DNA from: an uncultured Burkholderiales bacterium | Lineage (GTDB): Bacteria > Pseudomonadota > Gammaproteobacteria > Burkholderiales > Eutrophovitaceae | Length of the DNA stretch: 64,000 nt | Assembly (NCBI GenBank): GCA_951812315.1 | Contig: CATOSA010000008.1 | Coordinates: forward strand, 62,001 to 126,000 | Reading direction: 5' to 3' | Shown: in pieces, positions 9,554 to 20,518 of the stretch | How positions within the stretch are numbered: position 1 is the first letter of the stretch | Layout of the letters: every line of letters starts with the position of its first letter | Translations under genes and position numbers: made by a program | Notes under the pieces: model-generated | Databases searched by the model: none | What the model was told of the DNA's origin: nothing | What the model saw: only the letters and a program-made list of their open reading frames with translations

Positions 9554-10071
9554 ATCCCTGTTCGGCGAGCCTGTACCTATGGCTCATGCGCATTGTTCCC
9601 CAGCCCTTAATTCCCCTCCAGCCTGGCCCGACAAGGGTTCTGGATAGGGCGATCAACGGTCGCCGACCGGCAAGCGTGCTTGGGGGGAGAGCCGCGTTGG
9701 TGTTTGGTTAGCTGCATGGAATAGGCCAGGCATGGCTGTCCTCAGAGGCACACCTACACGTCTGCAGGTATTAAGATGATTTGGCTAAAACGGTGCCAGA
9801 CGACCAGGATCAGGGCGACTCAAATTCACCGTTTTCTTCTTACAGATTGCCGAAATGTGGAACGTCATCTGCGTGCACAAATAAGGCACACGCAAATACC
9901 GGCAAACTGCCGCTGCTTAACGCCGACAACTCCTATTACGATTCGGTAAGTTCTTCGGAATCCGGAAAGCGGGACAAACGTTTCCGCGCTGCCAGAGCGC
10001 AGCGGTTGACTGGCATCAGGAAGAGCCAGTCAGGTGCCCGGCAATCTTGCCGGGTGGGGCAAACAATACAG
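9554..10071. other. Intergenic region upstream of the pilus operon
   Basis: These 518 bp separate the ispH stop from fimT. An open frame at 9781-10116 has no recognisable domain and no good ribosome binding site, so it is not called. A hairpin CCCGGCAATCTTGCCGGG (about 10038-10055) sits 20 bp after the ispH stop and may end ispH transcripts, though no long T-run follows it on the minus strand. The promoter of the minor pilin operon should lie here, but no clear consensus is seen. Confidence 0.45.
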
Positions 10072-11016
10072 TTAACGTGGTTTGGCGGAAGCGCCCGGCA
10101 TGAGCGACTTTGGTAACGGGAATGTCACGCGCTCGACACTGCCGTCGAGTTCGGAAATCTCGGCGGCGCCAAGTTCTTGCAGGCGGTCGGTGACTTCCCG
10201 CACCAGGTTCTCCGGCGCGGACGCGCCGGCAGTGACGCCGACAGTGCCCTTGCCTTCGATCCAGGCAGGGTCAAGGTCGGCCGCATCGTCCAGCATATAG
10301 GCCGGCACACCCAGCTTGGATGCGACCTCACGCAACCGGTTCGAATTCGAGCTGTTGGTTGAGCCAACGACAATCACGACGTCGCATTTCGACGCCAGAT
10401 CCTTGACAGCATCCTGGCGGTTCTGCGTCGCATAACAGATGTCGTCTTTTCTGGGACCAGCAATGCCGGGAAAGCGCGCGCGCAGTGCGTCGATGATCTC
10501 GCGCGCATCATCAACTGAGAGCGTCGTCTGGGTAACAAACGCCAGGTTGTCCTGATCACGAACCTTGATGCGCGCTACATCGTCAACCGTTTCAACGAGG
10601 TGCATACCGCTGCCAGCCTGACCCATGGTCCCTTCAACTTCCGGGTGACCCCGGTGCCCGATCATGACGACTTCCCTGCCCTGCTCGTGCTTGCGCCGGA
10701 CCTGAAAGTGTACTTTGGAAACCAGCGGGCAGGTCGCGTCAAAAACTTTCAGACCGCGTTCGTCAGCTTCTGCACGGACCTGTTGCGACACACCATGCGC
10801 ACTGAACACAACCGTTGCGCCACCTGGAATTTCGGCAATTTCCTCGACAAACACCGCGCCTTTGGCGCGCAGACTTTCGACCACGAATTTGTTGTGCACG
10901 ACTTCGTGGCGCACGTAGATCGGCGCGCCAAACAATTCCAGCGCGCGTTCGACGATCTCGATCGCGCGGTCCACACCTGCGCAAAATCCGCGTGGGTTGG
11001 CCAGCAAAACGTTCAT
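10072..11016 (-). CDS. ispH: 4-hydroxy-3-methylbut-2-enyl diphosphate reductase
   Basis: IspH performs the last step of the MEP pathway, making IPP and DMAPP from HMBPP with a [4Fe-4S] cluster. Starting at [15 protein letters not shown], the cluster cysteines fall at C12, C96 (DATCPLVS) and C194 ([11 protein letters not shown]). The active-site residues H41, H124 and E126 ([10 protein letters not shown]) are present. Length is 314 residues, as in the family. An ATG 21 bp upstream would add seven residues. It lies just downstream of the intact Fur-like regulator on the same strand. The MEP enzyme Dxs and the prenyl synthase IspA are encoded at 30.7-33.4 kb. Confidence 0.96.
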   Translation of the reverse strand: MNVLLANPRGFCAGVDRAIEIVERALELFGAPIYVRHEVVHNKFVVESLRAKGAVFVEEIAEIPGGATVVFSAHGVSQQVRAEADERGLKVFDATCPLVSKVHFQVRRKHEQGREVVMIGHRGHPEVEGTMGQAGSGMHLVETVDDVARIKVRDQDNLAFVTQTTLSVDDAREIIDALRARFPGIAGPRKDDICYATQNRQDAVKDLASKCDVVIVVGSTNSSNSNRLREVASKLGVPAYMLDDAADLDPAWIEGKGTVGVTAGASAPENLVREVTDRLQELGAAEISELDGSVERVTFPLPKSLMPGASAKPR

Positions 11017-11139
11017 ATTGTTTCTTTCCGCAACCATCGGGTTGCAAAGCAGTCGGCAGCAAATCCAGGAAAATCCCGGGCACTGATCACTGACTGAAGA
11101 ATCTCCGATCCGGGGTCGTGGCGTGACCTTGAAAAATGG

Positions 11140-11559
11140 TCAGATCGCCGGGCGCACACGAATAATGACGTCCATGCCCTCGGCAACCATTCCCTCGGGA
11201 AGGTCCGGAAGACCCGATATGCGCACATCGGCTGAGGAAACATCTGTCAGACGCCCCGATTGCACGTCGTAAAGATGGTAATGCGGTTCGGTATTAGGGT
11301 CATAGAACACTCGCGTCGGATCCACGATCACTTCGCGTATCAGCGCCTTGGCCACGAACAGATTGAGCGTGTTGTACACCGTCGCCTTGGAGGTTTCGCA
11401 ATGACGCTCGTTTACGATTGCCATGATCTGGTCAGCTGACAGGTGTTCCTGCCGGGAGAACAGCGCGTGCGCAATTTCAATGCGTTGATGAGTCGGGTTG
11501 ATCCCGTGCGCGCGCAATGTATCTGTGAGTTTCTCGCGCGAGGTGTGCCGACTATCCAT
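11140..11559 (-). CDS. Fur-family transcriptional regulator (intact copy B)
   Basis: The 139-residue protein has the Fur winged-helix domain (GINPTHQRIEIAHALFS, then recognition helix SKATVYNTLNLFVAKALIREV). Its metal-binding dimerisation domain contains EPHYHLYDVQSGRL. The C-terminal CxxC zinc motifs of classic Fur and PerR are absent, which makes it closer in layout to Irr-like members; the metal or signal is not known. The start region is preceded by an AT-rich, partly palindromic GAATTATAATAG (about 11565-11576) that could be an autoregulatory site. The gene follows pilE copy B and precedes ispH, whose Fe-S enzyme makes iron or oxidant control plausible. Confidence 0.88.
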   Translation of the reverse strand: MDSRHTSREKLTDTLRAHGINPTHQRIEIAHALFSRQEHLSADQIMAIVNERHCETSKATVYNTLNLFVAKALIREVIVDPTRVFYDPNTEPHYHLYDVQSGRLTDVSSADVRISGLPDLPEGMVAEGMDVIIRVRPAI

Positions 11560-11648
11560 GCGTGGAATTATAATAGAAGCCGGGCTGGACTGTGTCTAAT
11601 GCAGCCCTGAAGCCATTGTTTCAGTCACTTTAGGCCTCACCTGCCCAC

Positions 11649-12071
11649 TCACCACGGCACACTGCCTCGTAAGCGCGTGCCGTCTGACGAGATCCTTATG
11701 ACGCCGTCTCCATCTTGCGATCTCCCGACGAAAGGGAAGGCAGTGATCGTGAAAGTCTGCGTGGGTATCACGTTGGGGGTAAGTTCCAGCGCATATTTTC
11801 CATCCGCAGTGATGCCCCCCTGCTGGCCCAGTCCACCATCAGAACGTCCGGTGTAGGGGTCGTTGAGATCCCCCGAATAGCTGTTGGAGTTCAGGAATAT
11901 CTTTTCCTGCAATGCAGCCAGTTGTAGCAATTCGGACTGCGCGGCGGCGCGGCTCGACCGGACGACGTAGCTCTGGTATGAGGGAAAGGCGATCGCGGCG
12001 AGTATTGCGACGATCGCCACCGCGATCATCAATTCGATCAGGGAAAAACCGTTACGCTTGTATGAATTCAT
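11649..12071 (-). CDS. pilE: Type IV minor pilin, PilE-like (copy B)
   Basis: This 140-residue prepilin is the paralogue of the protein at 3102-3551. It has leader MNSYKRN, cleavage motif G|FSLIELMIAVAIVAIL, and RSSRAAAQSELLQLAALQEKIF after the helix. The C-terminal SSDGTRLRGSVPW is shorter than in copy A, lacking the WFDPEG segment. It follows pilY1 copy B after a spacer whose hairpin sequence is conserved in copy A. Expected role is a minor pilin of the type IV pilus. Reading frame intact. Confidence 0.9.
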   Translation of the reverse strand: MNSYKRNGFSLIELMIAVAIVAILAAIAFPSYQSYVVRSSRAAAQSELLQLAALQEKIFLNSNSYSGDLNDPYTGRSDGGLGQQGGITADGKYALELTPNVIPTQTFTITAFPFVGRSQDGDGVIRISSDGTRLRGSVPW

Positions 12072-12139
12072 GCTCTGCTCGCTCCTTGTTCACTAGCGGC
12101 CATTTCGCTGGCTGGCGTTGCCGCCCGACATAAAAGAAA

Positions 12140-12167
12140 ACGGGAGCAAGAATTGCCCCCGTTTTGC
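12140..12167. promoter_or_regulatory. Conserved hairpin between pilY1 and pilE (copy B)
   Basis: AAAACGGGAGC and GCCCCCGTTTT form a stem-loop in the pilY1-pilE spacer. About 90 bp of this spacer closely match the copy A spacer, more closely than expected for unconstrained DNA if the duplication is old. Confidence 0.6.
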
Positions 12168-12235
12168 CGCGGCCGGGGGCATCACACCCCCACTACGTGT
12201 GAAAAAACGGGACTGCACACCTCTGCTTTCCGGGA

Positions 12236-15200
12236 TTACGGCATGAACAGTTCATGCCAGCTCACCCGTCCGAGCTTGCCCGAGTTGCGCGTTTGCTGGT
12301 AACCGGTAACCGTGTTGGACGCACTGAGTGCCTGGCTGATGCCGTTTCCGGGCACAGATCCACCACCTCCCGAACCCGCGGGCACAATCGTCGTAACTTC
12401 GATCTTTTTGACTTTGCCCTTCTTGTCAAGCCACTCCTTGGTAACTACCTGGACACCGCTCGAGTACGTCGTTATCGTCGTTCGAATGGTCTTCTGACCT
12501 TTCTTGTCGTCAGGGTCCGGTATGACCGTGGTCGTTGTTCCGGTCACGCTGCCGTAATTGTCGCGCGGCGGATCTTGCGAGCCGGCAGCCGGCGTTTCCG
12601 GCTTTTTCTTGGACGGGGTCGTATCCTCGGGCGGGTCCTTGACCCAGCCGGCTTCATGCAAACACTCTCCATTGGGGTGGTGCCAGAACACGGTCCACTC
12701 GCCGATCAGGTAGTCCTCGCGATCAGCGGCTTTGATGCGATAGCCGTAGGCCGGATCATCGTCGTCCGATGCCAGCTGAAGCGCAGAGTTCGGCGTTGTG
12801 TCCTTGATCAACATGAACGTAAGCGCGCCATTGTGGCCGAGGAAATGCGGTGAAGGTCCAGAGGTGCCATTGTTGCCGTTGTTGTTGACACAACCGGTCT
12901 GGGTCGGCATCAAACCGACTCGCGAATCACCGGTGCCTGACCAGTCCTTCACCTTGAATGCATCCTTGGGCATGTTGTATTTCAAGGTGGTGATGTCATC
13001 GCGCGTAAACGTCGGCAGGTCATCCACCTTCAGCCCCTTCTTCGTGTACTCCGCCATCTTGGTGACATTCTTGTACGGCAATCCGCCGTAACTGAATTCC
13101 ACTGCCGGTGACATCTTCTGGTTCGCGACCAATATCTTGAACTTGGTGCCGGTATTGGGAACGATATTGGAGATATGGAACTCCGGATCACTCGGCGCGA
13201 GCATATTGAGTCCGGTGACGTCAAACTTGTCGTCGTACTCGTGAGTGTGCTCAAGTTTGCCGTCGGAATCGTATATGTCTGAGTCGAAGTGGCCGCCGGA
13301 CACACCGGGATCGGTGCTCAAGGGCGGCGGATTTGCCGGTTCTTCAACCGGACTGAAAAACGGGTTGGCGTTGAAAATCGTCGTCGACAACTGCGCACTG
13401 AGGATCGCCAGCACAGGCTGCGACAGCAGGCCCCCGCCGCGATACACTGACACCGGAATTCCGCCCGGTCCCGCAATCGGCACACCGTTCGCATCCGGAA
13501 TGCGGTCAGCATCGGTCAGCAAGCTGTCACTGTTCAGATCGAAAATCAGCTTGGTGCCGACCCCGCCGTTCAGGTAATCAAATTCGTTCAACCAGTTTTC
13601 GCCGTTCGGGGGGTTGTTGTTAACGATTGTCGGATTGACAGACGAAAAGTGATAACGCGCGTCACGCACAAATCCGGTACCGAGCACGCGCTCGCCCGCG
13701 GGCAGTGCAGTACGCCAACCAAAATGCATGGGAAAGTTCGTCGTGTCACTGTCGTCAGTCCAGTTAATCGACTTTCCGCTCGTTATCCTGACCCGAAGCA
13801 ATCCCTGGGTCTTTTCAATCAGCGTCTGTGTCAGCAACGTATTGTTTGTAGCCGGCGCGCCATCCCAGATGCCGTAGGCATGGTTTACGACAGTGCTGTC
13901 GGCCGCGTCGGTGTTGTCGAACAGACGGCCCGTCGCAAAGTAAACGATATAGCCGGTGATCGGGTGCGCAGCCACGTCAGGTGCGCCGACAATCGCTTTG
14001 CCGCCAGTGGAATACAGCGGTGTGGCCGGTGTCGGCCAGCTCGGCGCAACAGTGCCACCAATGTCGAACTTCCACATATTGCCGTCAATGTCGCCGGCAT
14101 AGACCCGGTCGACCATGCCGTCAAAATTCACGTCAATCGCGACCGGCGACGACAAGCCGTTAGGGTTGGCCGCCGACCCGGTGCCGACGGGAATGCTCTT
14201 GATCAGTGCGCTGGTCATCGCATTGATGACATACAGGACGGCTTTTCCGCTGCCCGCGTTGTTGTACCCGTTGCCGACAATCGCAGCCCACTCACCAGTG
14301 TTCAGTCGAACAATGACCGGGTCACCATAGGTGTCGCCAAGATCGGAAAATCCGCTCGACGACGGCGTGATCTCCCAGAGAATCTTCATCGCCGCGAACG
14401 TCTCATTGCTCGCATACGGATCAGTTGCATTGATCCCGAACAAGCCTTTACCACCCGCGCCAAGGCCGCCAACCAGGACTGTTTTCCAGTCCGGTGACGC
14501 GGTGGTACCGGCATTGACGTCACCCGCCACCAGGCCGCCATCAATGAAATATGTGTGCGTGTATGGGTCAGCTGCGAGCTTTTTCAGCTTCGGTATCAAC
14601 ATCGACGGGACGTAGGCCCAGACCTCGTCACCGGTATCGGCATCGAATACGTGCAGCATGCCGTCGTTGCCGCCGACGTACAGCCGCGGCGCACGAGCGG
14701 CATTTGCAGTCTTGAACGTCTGATAGTCGTCGAACTGGTAGTCTCCGGGAGGGCCAGAGACATATACTGACTTGGCATGCAGAACGTCCAAGGATGCTGG
14801 TTCTGGGCCGCATGGTGCCGGAGCTGATGCCGCACTCATACTTTATGATGGTGCCAGTCCCGTCCTTGACGATATTCTCTTTCTCATTGATTCGATCGCC
14901 GCGAATGTAGTTCAGAATCTTCGGACCTTCCGTCGCATCGCCGATGCTTGAGTGATGATCGGGGATGCTCGCCCAGCGAAACGGTTTGTTGGATCCGAAG
15001 GTATTGCGCGTAACGACTTTTCGGGTGGTATCGAACCAGTCCACCGCCGAACCGGCGGGATCGGTGGGTGAACCGTTGCCGCACGCCTGTTTGGATTGGA
15101 ACACGTCGCTGGCACTCCACAACCTCGTCGAAGTATCTGTCCTGCCATCGGTGCCGAGTGGATAGGCGACCACGTCACCAGCCCAGTTATAACCATCGAA

Positions 15201-15380
15201 CCAGACCTGAAACGCTTTCTGGGTACCACCGGACAGGTTAAATCCGGTGATCGACAACGGTGGCAGCGTGCCATACGGCTGTAGCGCAGGATCGAACGGT
15301 GTAGCACCGTGCGACACACTCGCAATAGAAGCACTCAGTGCAATTACAAACGCGTTGAGCAACAGTTTGCAGGTCCTCAT
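12236..15380 (-). pseudogene. pilY1: PilY1-type pilus tip adhesin, copy B (frameshift)
   Basis: The start is ATG at 15378-15380 after GGAGAAGG, giving a clear signal peptide (MRTCKLLLNAFVIALSASIA, cleavage near SHG-ATP). The frame runs to GTMRPRTSIL. Comparison with copy A then shows a net loss of two bases near 14788: copy A reads RTSLIGDILHAKSVYV, copy B continues in another frame as DVLHAKSVYV. After that it is open to 12236, with the propeller motifs EVWAYVPSMLIPKL and GGLGAGGKGLFG and the calcium loop DVNFDGMVD. The Trp that is a stop in copy A is present (AYGIWDGAP). Rejoined length is about 1050 residues, normal for this type. No other break was seen. Confidence 0.88.
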
Positions 15381-16003
15381 TACCTTCTCCTGATACAAAT
15401 TCGCAATCAAATTCTTGTGCCAGATATTTGCGCCGGCAACTAAACCTTCTGCAGAATGTCGCTGGCGGCGCGCACCAAGTAAGCATCGACTCTCGATCGC
15501 GGGCGCCTCCGACAACAAGCGTTTCAATTCGAACTCCCGTTTCATGTCTAGTGACGTGACTTACTGGATGAGGCGCATTATTTGGCAGACACCTTTGAGT
15601 CTCCAGTCTGGCCCGATAGGCGTTGTGAATGACTCAATCAACGGTTGTCAGCCGTGACGTGTCGAGGATCCGTCATTGGCGACGAGTTTTTGTCTACCGT
15701 CGGAAATCGGAGTCGCCGTGACGCGCGGCAGCAGCGTCGTTGCGACCATTCCGGGTCGGCCAGCGAAGTATTACTTTGTCATGCCGGTAATTCTTGCAGG
15801 ACGCAGAAAGATGGCGTGAATGGATTGATTCGACAAACGTTCAGGATTGGCCGATGAACGGTCAGCAGCTGAGAATCGGCCGGTGCCCAGTGACGGTCAA
15901 TATTCCGGCCAGACTGTAGGGTCCTGGCACTCCGGCCAATTCGGTGCGGAAAGTAGCTTCCTAAACAAGCCGCCGGGTCACCGGCCGTTGTCAGACAGGC
16001 ACT
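15381..16003. other. Intergenic region between pilY1 copy B and lspA
   Basis: These 620 bp hold no supported gene. Small open frames lack recognisable domains and good start sites. The pilX, pilW, pilV and fimT genes expected upstream of pilY1 are absent here, so this is where the second copy of the pilus operon is truncated. No insertion sequence or repeat was recognised at the boundary. Confidence 0.5.
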
Positions 16004-16498
16004 TCAATCAGCGCTTCGGTGCCTGCGCGATTGCCTGATGCTGTCCCATATCAGCATGCCAGCGCCGACCATAATGCAAGAATCGGCAACATTGAATGCG
16101 GGCCACCGGTATTGCCGCCAGTACAGCAGGATGAAGTCAACCACCGCTCCAACCAGCACGCGATCGATAAGATTGCCGATAGCCCCGCCGAGTATCAGCG
16201 CAAGACCAACGCACAGAAACGTGTCGCTACGATGCTGGTGCAGCATCCAGATAATCAGCCCCGATGCCGCGAGCGCCACCAGCACGAAGAACCAGCGCTG
16301 CCAGCCGGAAGCATCAGCCAGAAAGCTGAATGCCGCGCCGGTATTGTGGGTCAGCACCAGCGACAGGGATGGTAGCAACGGTATTGTCGAACCGGGTTGG
16401 ATCCCCTGCAATGCCAAAAACTTGGTCAGTTGATCGAGGACCACGAACAGCGCAGCAAGAGCCAGCCACTTACCTGTACCGCCCAAGCCGTTACGCAT
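16004..16498 (-). CDS. lspA: Lipoprotein signal peptidase II
   Basis: LspA cleaves signal peptides of prolipoproteins in the inner membrane after lipidation. The 164-residue protein from ATG 16496-16498 has four hydrophobic segments. The two catalytic aspartates lie in [20 protein letters not shown] and FNVADSCI, and the conserved [12 protein letters not shown] block is present. The start overlaps the ileS stop by 8 bp (ATGCGTAA), a classic coupled ileS-lspA arrangement. A longer frame upstream lies inside ileS and is ignored. Confidence 0.95.
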   Translation of the reverse strand: MRNGLGGTGKWLALAALFVVLDQLTKFLALQGIQPGSTIPLLPSLSLVLTHNTGAAFSFLADASGWQRWFFVLVALAASGLIIWMLHQHRSDTFLCVGLALILGGAIGNLIDRVLVGAVVDFILLYWRQYRWPAFNVADSCIMVGAGMLIWDSIRQSRRHRSAD

Positions 16499-19256
16499 AT
16501 GTACGTTGCTCGCCCGACCCGAACAAATTCGAAGTACAACGCCCGCAGATACCGGGATGTTCCGTATCACTACCGACATCGGCACGGTAATGCCAGCAAC
16601 GTTCGCACTTGGCATGCGTGCTCGGCGTCACTTCAACCGTCAATCCACCGTCTGCGTCGGCCATCTCGACGTCGGCTTTCGATGTGATCAGCACAAAGCG
16701 CAGATCGTCGCCAAGAGACTGCAGCAGTTCGCCGGATTCTCCGTTGGCGGTTATCTTCACTTCGGCCTGCAACGATGAACCAATACCACCGGCGGCGCGC
16801 ACGTCCTCGAGTTCCTTTTGCGTCTGTGAGCGAAGCTCGCGCAACCGGTCCCAACGCGCCAGAACATCGGTGCCGGTGTCGGGAAGGTCGTACCAGGTAT
16901 GCATGAACACGCTGTCGTCCTTTCCGGTGAAAATCGGCCATGCTTCCTCGGACGTAAACGAAAGCACCGGCGCCATCAGGCGAAGCAGACTATGCGCAAT
17001 GTGATACAGCGCATTTTGCGCCGCGCGCCGCGCGCGCGAATCCTCGCCGGCGGTGTACAAGCGGTCTTTCAGGATGTCAAGATAGAAGCCGCCGAGTTCT
17101 TCCGAGCAAAACGTTTGCAAGCGCTGTACGACAAGGTGAAACTCGTAGCGTTCATAGTCCTTCACCATCTGAGCCTGCATGCGGGCGGTCATCTGTACCG
17201 CATAGCGATCAATCTCCAGCCACTGATCTGGCGGCAGGGCGTGATTTTCAGGGTCAAAGTCGTTGACGTTGGCAAGCAGAAAACGCAGCGTGTTACGGAT
17301 GCGCCGATAGCTCTCGACTACCCGTTTGAGAATTTCATCCGATATTGACAGCTCGCCCGAATAATCGGTGGCCGCAACCCAGAGACGCAGAATTTCCGCG
17401 CCGAGCGTGCCGGCAACTTTCTGGGGCGCAATCACATTACCCAGCGACTTGGACATCTTGCGGCCATTCGCGTCAACGACAAATCCATGCGTAAGCAGTG
17501 ACTTGTACGGTGCGCGCCCGTCGACCGCGCAGCCGGTCAACATGCTCGACTGGAACCAGCCTCTGTGCTGATCTGAGCCCTCCAGATACATATCGGCCGG
17601 TTTGACGAGATCTTCGCGGCGTTCCAGAACACTGATATGTGTAGAGCCCGAGTCAAACCATACGTCCAGGGTATCGGGTACCTTGCGCCAGTGTTGCGCA
17701 TCGTCGCCAAGCAGTTCTTCCTCGGACAGCGCAAACCACGCTTCAATGCCCTGTTTCTCAACGCGCTGCGCCACCTGCTCGAGAAGCTCGCTGGTGCGCG
17801 GATGAAGCTCTTCAGTCTCCCTGTGGATGAATAATGCCATTGGCGTACCCCAGCTACGCTGGCGCGATACGCACCAGTCAGGGCGATTTACGATCATGCC
17901 TTCGAGACGGGCGCGTCCCCATGCCGGATAAAACGCCGTGTCATCAACAGCCGATTTCGCGATCTCGCGCAGCGCCTTGCCATTGCGTTCGTCAAGGCCG
18001 ATAAACCATTGTCCAGTGGCGCGAAAAATGATCGGCGTCTTGTGGCGCCAGCACACCGGGTAACTATGGCCATGGTCTTCAACTCGAATCAGTTTCTCGC
18101 GCTCGCGCAATGTTTCGATGATGACAGCGTTGGCATCCCATACTGAAAGTCCGCCTACAACAGGCATGCTTGGAAAGAACACGCCTTGGTCATCGACAGG
18201 ATTATCGACCGTCAGGTCATAACGCTGACCGGCCTCGAAATCCTCGAGTCCGTGTGCCGGCGCGGTGTGAACCAGGCCGGTACCTGCATCAAGCGTGACG
18301 TGCTCGCCCAGCACGATCGGAACCTTTCGATCGCAGAACGGATGCTCGAGCAGCAGACCTTCGAGTGTCTCACCCTTGCATTCGGCGACGATTTCAGTTT
18401 CGTCCAGCCCGAAGGACTCCATGCACTGCCCCGCAAGTTCCTTTGCAACCAGCAGCAAGCCGGCCGAAAATCTGACCAGCACGTAATCGATTTCCGGGTG
18501 CACGGCGACCGCCCGGTTGGCCGGCAAGGTCCACGGCGTAGTCGTCCAGATCACCGCAAACGCAGGATCAGGCATGTGCGTAAAGCCCAGTGCCGCAGCC
18601 AGTGCCCCGTTGTCGGCGAACTGGAACGCGACATCGATCGCCAGAGATGTCCGGTCTTCATATTCGACTTCCGCGTCCGCCAGCGCCGAGCGGCAATCCA
18701 GACACCAGTGCACCGGCTTTGCACCCCGATATAAATATCCGGCTTCGTGAATTCGCCCGAGCGTGCGAATAGTGTCCGCCTCGGTCGCAAAATTCATCGT
18801 CAGGTACGGATGCTGCCAATCGCCAAGAATGCCCAGCCGAATAAAATCCTTGCGCTGGCTATTGACCTGTTCGGTCGCAAAGTCACGGCATAACTTTCTG
18901 AATTCCGCTGGCGGCAAATTCTTGCCGTGTTTCTTCTCGACCTGGTGTTCGATCGGCAATCCATGACAGTCCCATCCGGGAACGTACGGCGCGTCGAAAC
19001 CGGCCAGCATTTTCGATTTGACGACCATGTCTTTGAGGACTTTGTTGACCACATGACCAATGTGGATATCGCCGTTTGCGTACGGCGGACCGTCGTGCAA
19101 TACGAACTTTGGTCTGCCTTTTGACGCTTCTCGAATGCGTTCGTAAAGACCGGTTGTTTGCCAGGCTTCCACCCATTCGGGTTCGCGGCGCGCGAGATTT
19201 CCACGCATTGGAAATGGCGTATCCGGGAGGTTCAGTGTTTTCTTGTAATCAGACAT
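16491..19256 (-). CDS. ileS: Isoleucyl-tRNA synthetase
   Basis: This class I synthetase of 921 residues charges tRNA-Ile and edits misactivated valine. The HIGH motif appears as [12 protein letters not shown], the KMSKS motif as [12 protein letters not shown]. The C-terminal zinc finger is present ([12 protein letters not shown] ... CGRC). All are as in bacterial IleRS of the zinc-containing type. It is translationally coupled to lspA downstream, and ribF lies upstream on the same strand, the usual ribF-ileS-lspA order. Confidence 0.97.
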   Translation of the reverse strand: MSDYKKTLNLPDTPFPMRGNLARREPEWVEAWQTTGLYERIREASKGRPKFVLHDGPPYANGDIHIGHVVNKVLKDMVVKSKMLAGFDAPYVPGWDCHGLPIEHQVEKKHGKNLPPAEFRKLCRDFATEQVNSQRKDFIRLGILGDWQHPYLTMNFATEADTIRTLGRIHEAGYLYRGAKPVHWCLDCRSALADAEVEYEDRTSLAIDVAFQFADNGALAAALGFTHMPDPAFAVIWTTTPWTLPANRAVAVHPEIDYVLVRFSAGLLLVAKELAGQCMESFGLDETEIVAECKGETLEGLLLEHPFCDRKVPIVLGEHVTLDAGTGLVHTAPAHGLEDFEAGQRYDLTVDNPVDDQGVFFPSMPVVGGLSVWDANAVIIETLREREKLIRVEDHGHSYPVCWRHKTPIIFRATGQWFIGLDERNGKALREIAKSAVDDTAFYPAWGRARLEGMIVNRPDWCVSRQRSWGTPMALFIHRETEELHPRTSELLEQVAQRVEKQGIEAWFALSEEELLGDDAQHWRKVPDTLDVWFDSGSTHISVLERREDLVKPADMYLEGSDQHRGWFQSSMLTGCAVDGRAPYKSLLTHGFVVDANGRKMSKSLGNVIAPQKVAGTLGAEILRLWVAATDYSGELSISDEILKRVVESYRRIRNTLRFLLANVNDFDPENHALPPDQWLEIDRYAVQMTARMQAQMVKDYERYEFHLVVQRLQTFCSEELGGFYLDILKDRLYTAGEDSRARRAAQNALYHIAHSLLRLMAPVLSFTSEEAWPIFTGKDDSVFMHTWYDLPDTGTDVLARWDRLRELRSQTQKELEDVRAAGGIGSSLQAEVKITANGESGELLQSLGDDLRFVLITSKADVEMADADGGLTVEVTPSTHAKCERCWHYRADVGSDTEHPGICGRCTSNLFGSGEQRTYA

Positions 19257-19393
19257 GTTTCATGTTTTACCAATTGTCGGCCCGCGCATCATCGAGTTTT
19301 CCAAAATTGCGTCTTCCAGTATTGCTGCTTCAGGTACTACGCTTTCAAGTAGTGCGCCCGCCCTCAGATAGCGCTTTGTGATCCAATGCGTCT

Positions 19394-20356
19394 TCAGCTC
19401 GGACCCTGAGTCGGCGCCCGGGACACAACGTCTCTCGATCGAAAGTAATCCCGTGCCTGCTGTGCATCCCGGCCCATTTGCACAACCAGTTCATCGACGC
19501 TGGCGAATTTTTCTTCATCCCGCAACTTCAAGAGAAAGCGAACGCTTACCTTGCGGCCATAAATATCCCGATCGAAATCGAACAGGTGCGCCTCCAGCAC
19601 TGCTCGCCCCTGACGCTTTACGGTGGGCCGCACGCCAAGACTTGCGACACCTGGCAACGCCCGCGGTCCAAGTCCTTCGACCTCAACGACATAGATGCCG
19701 GACAACGGCACTCTGGAGCGCCCGAGACGCACGTTCGCTGTCGGATATCCGAGCCCGCTGCCAACACCATCACCGCGCTCGACACGCCCCGAGATCGCAT
19801 AACGGCGTCCGAGTAATCGCCTGGCGCTTTCGAGATCACCGGCATCAAGGCGTGCGCGCACCGCGGTGCTCGAAACGCGGATACCGTCAAGCATGACGCT
19901 GCCAGTCTTCTCTATTTCATATCCGTACTTCTGCGCATACGACGCCAGCAGGTCGAAGTTTCCGCTGCGCCGCGCACCAAATCGAAAATCATCGCCAACC
20001 TGCAACCAGCGCGTGCCCAGTGCGGAATGCACGATGCGCTCGACGAATCGATCAGCGGGCATCTGCGCCATCTCGTAGTCGAAACGGCATACAAAAACGA
20101 TGTCGATCCCTTCTGCGTCGAGCAACTCGAGCTTTTCGCGCAGACTCGTCAGCCGTGCAGGTGCCTGATCCGGTGCAAAAAATTCCTGCGGTTGCGGTTC
20201 AAACGTCATTACCGCCGAAGGAATACTGCGTTGACGGGCAGCGTCGATCAGGCGCTTCAACATGGCCTTGTGTCCAATATGAACGCCGTCGAAATTACCG
20301 ATTGTCAGCGCGACCGGCTGATCAGTTCGCTCGGGCGCCCGCCGCAAAACGCGCAT
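19394..20356 (-). CDS. ribF: Bifunctional riboflavin kinase / FAD synthetase
   Basis: RibF phosphorylates riboflavin to FMN and adenylates FMN to FAD. The 320-residue protein has the N-terminal nucleotidyltransferase signature TIGNFDGVHIGH, VMTFEPQPQEFF and VGDDFRFGARRSGN. The C-terminal flavokinase domain has GDGVGSGLGYPTANV, where PTAN is the kinase metal and ATP site. It is transcribed towards ileS-lspA. The divergent cysB gene starts about 160 bp away. Confidence 0.96.
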   Translation of the reverse strand: MRVLRRAPERTDQPVALTIGNFDGVHIGHKAMLKRLIDAARQRSIPSAVMTFEPQPQEFFAPDQAPARLTSLREKLELLDAEGIDIVFVCRFDYEMAQMPADRFVERIVHSALGTRWLQVGDDFRFGARRSGNFDLLASYAQKYGYEIEKTGSVMLDGIRVSSTAVRARLDAGDLESARRLLGRRYAISGRVERGDGVGSGLGYPTANVRLGRSRVPLSGIYVVEVEGLGPRALPGVASLGVRPTVKRQGRAVLEAHLFDFDRDIYGRKVSVRFLLKLRDEEKFASVDELVVQMGRDAQQARDYFRSRDVVSRAPTQGPS

Positions 20357-20518
20357 CGGGTGAGTATCCAGCAGCTGTCAAAAGGGTTGAATTCTAGCGA
20401 GTTTTTGCCGTTCTCGTCGTATTTCGAGCCGATACCGGCAAACCGGGACTCGATCATGCAATACGGATTAGAATAACGAGCGGCAATCTAATAACTATAA
20501 GGTATTTAGGGCCACGCC

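Noticed and set aside
9781-10116. 111-codon frame upstream of fimT
   Set aside because: No domain, no good start site, and it runs into the ispH gene on the other strand.
14780-14800. Programmed frameshift in pilY1 copy B
   Set aside because: No slippery heptamer or homopolymer is seen at the break, and copy A has two more bases at the same place.
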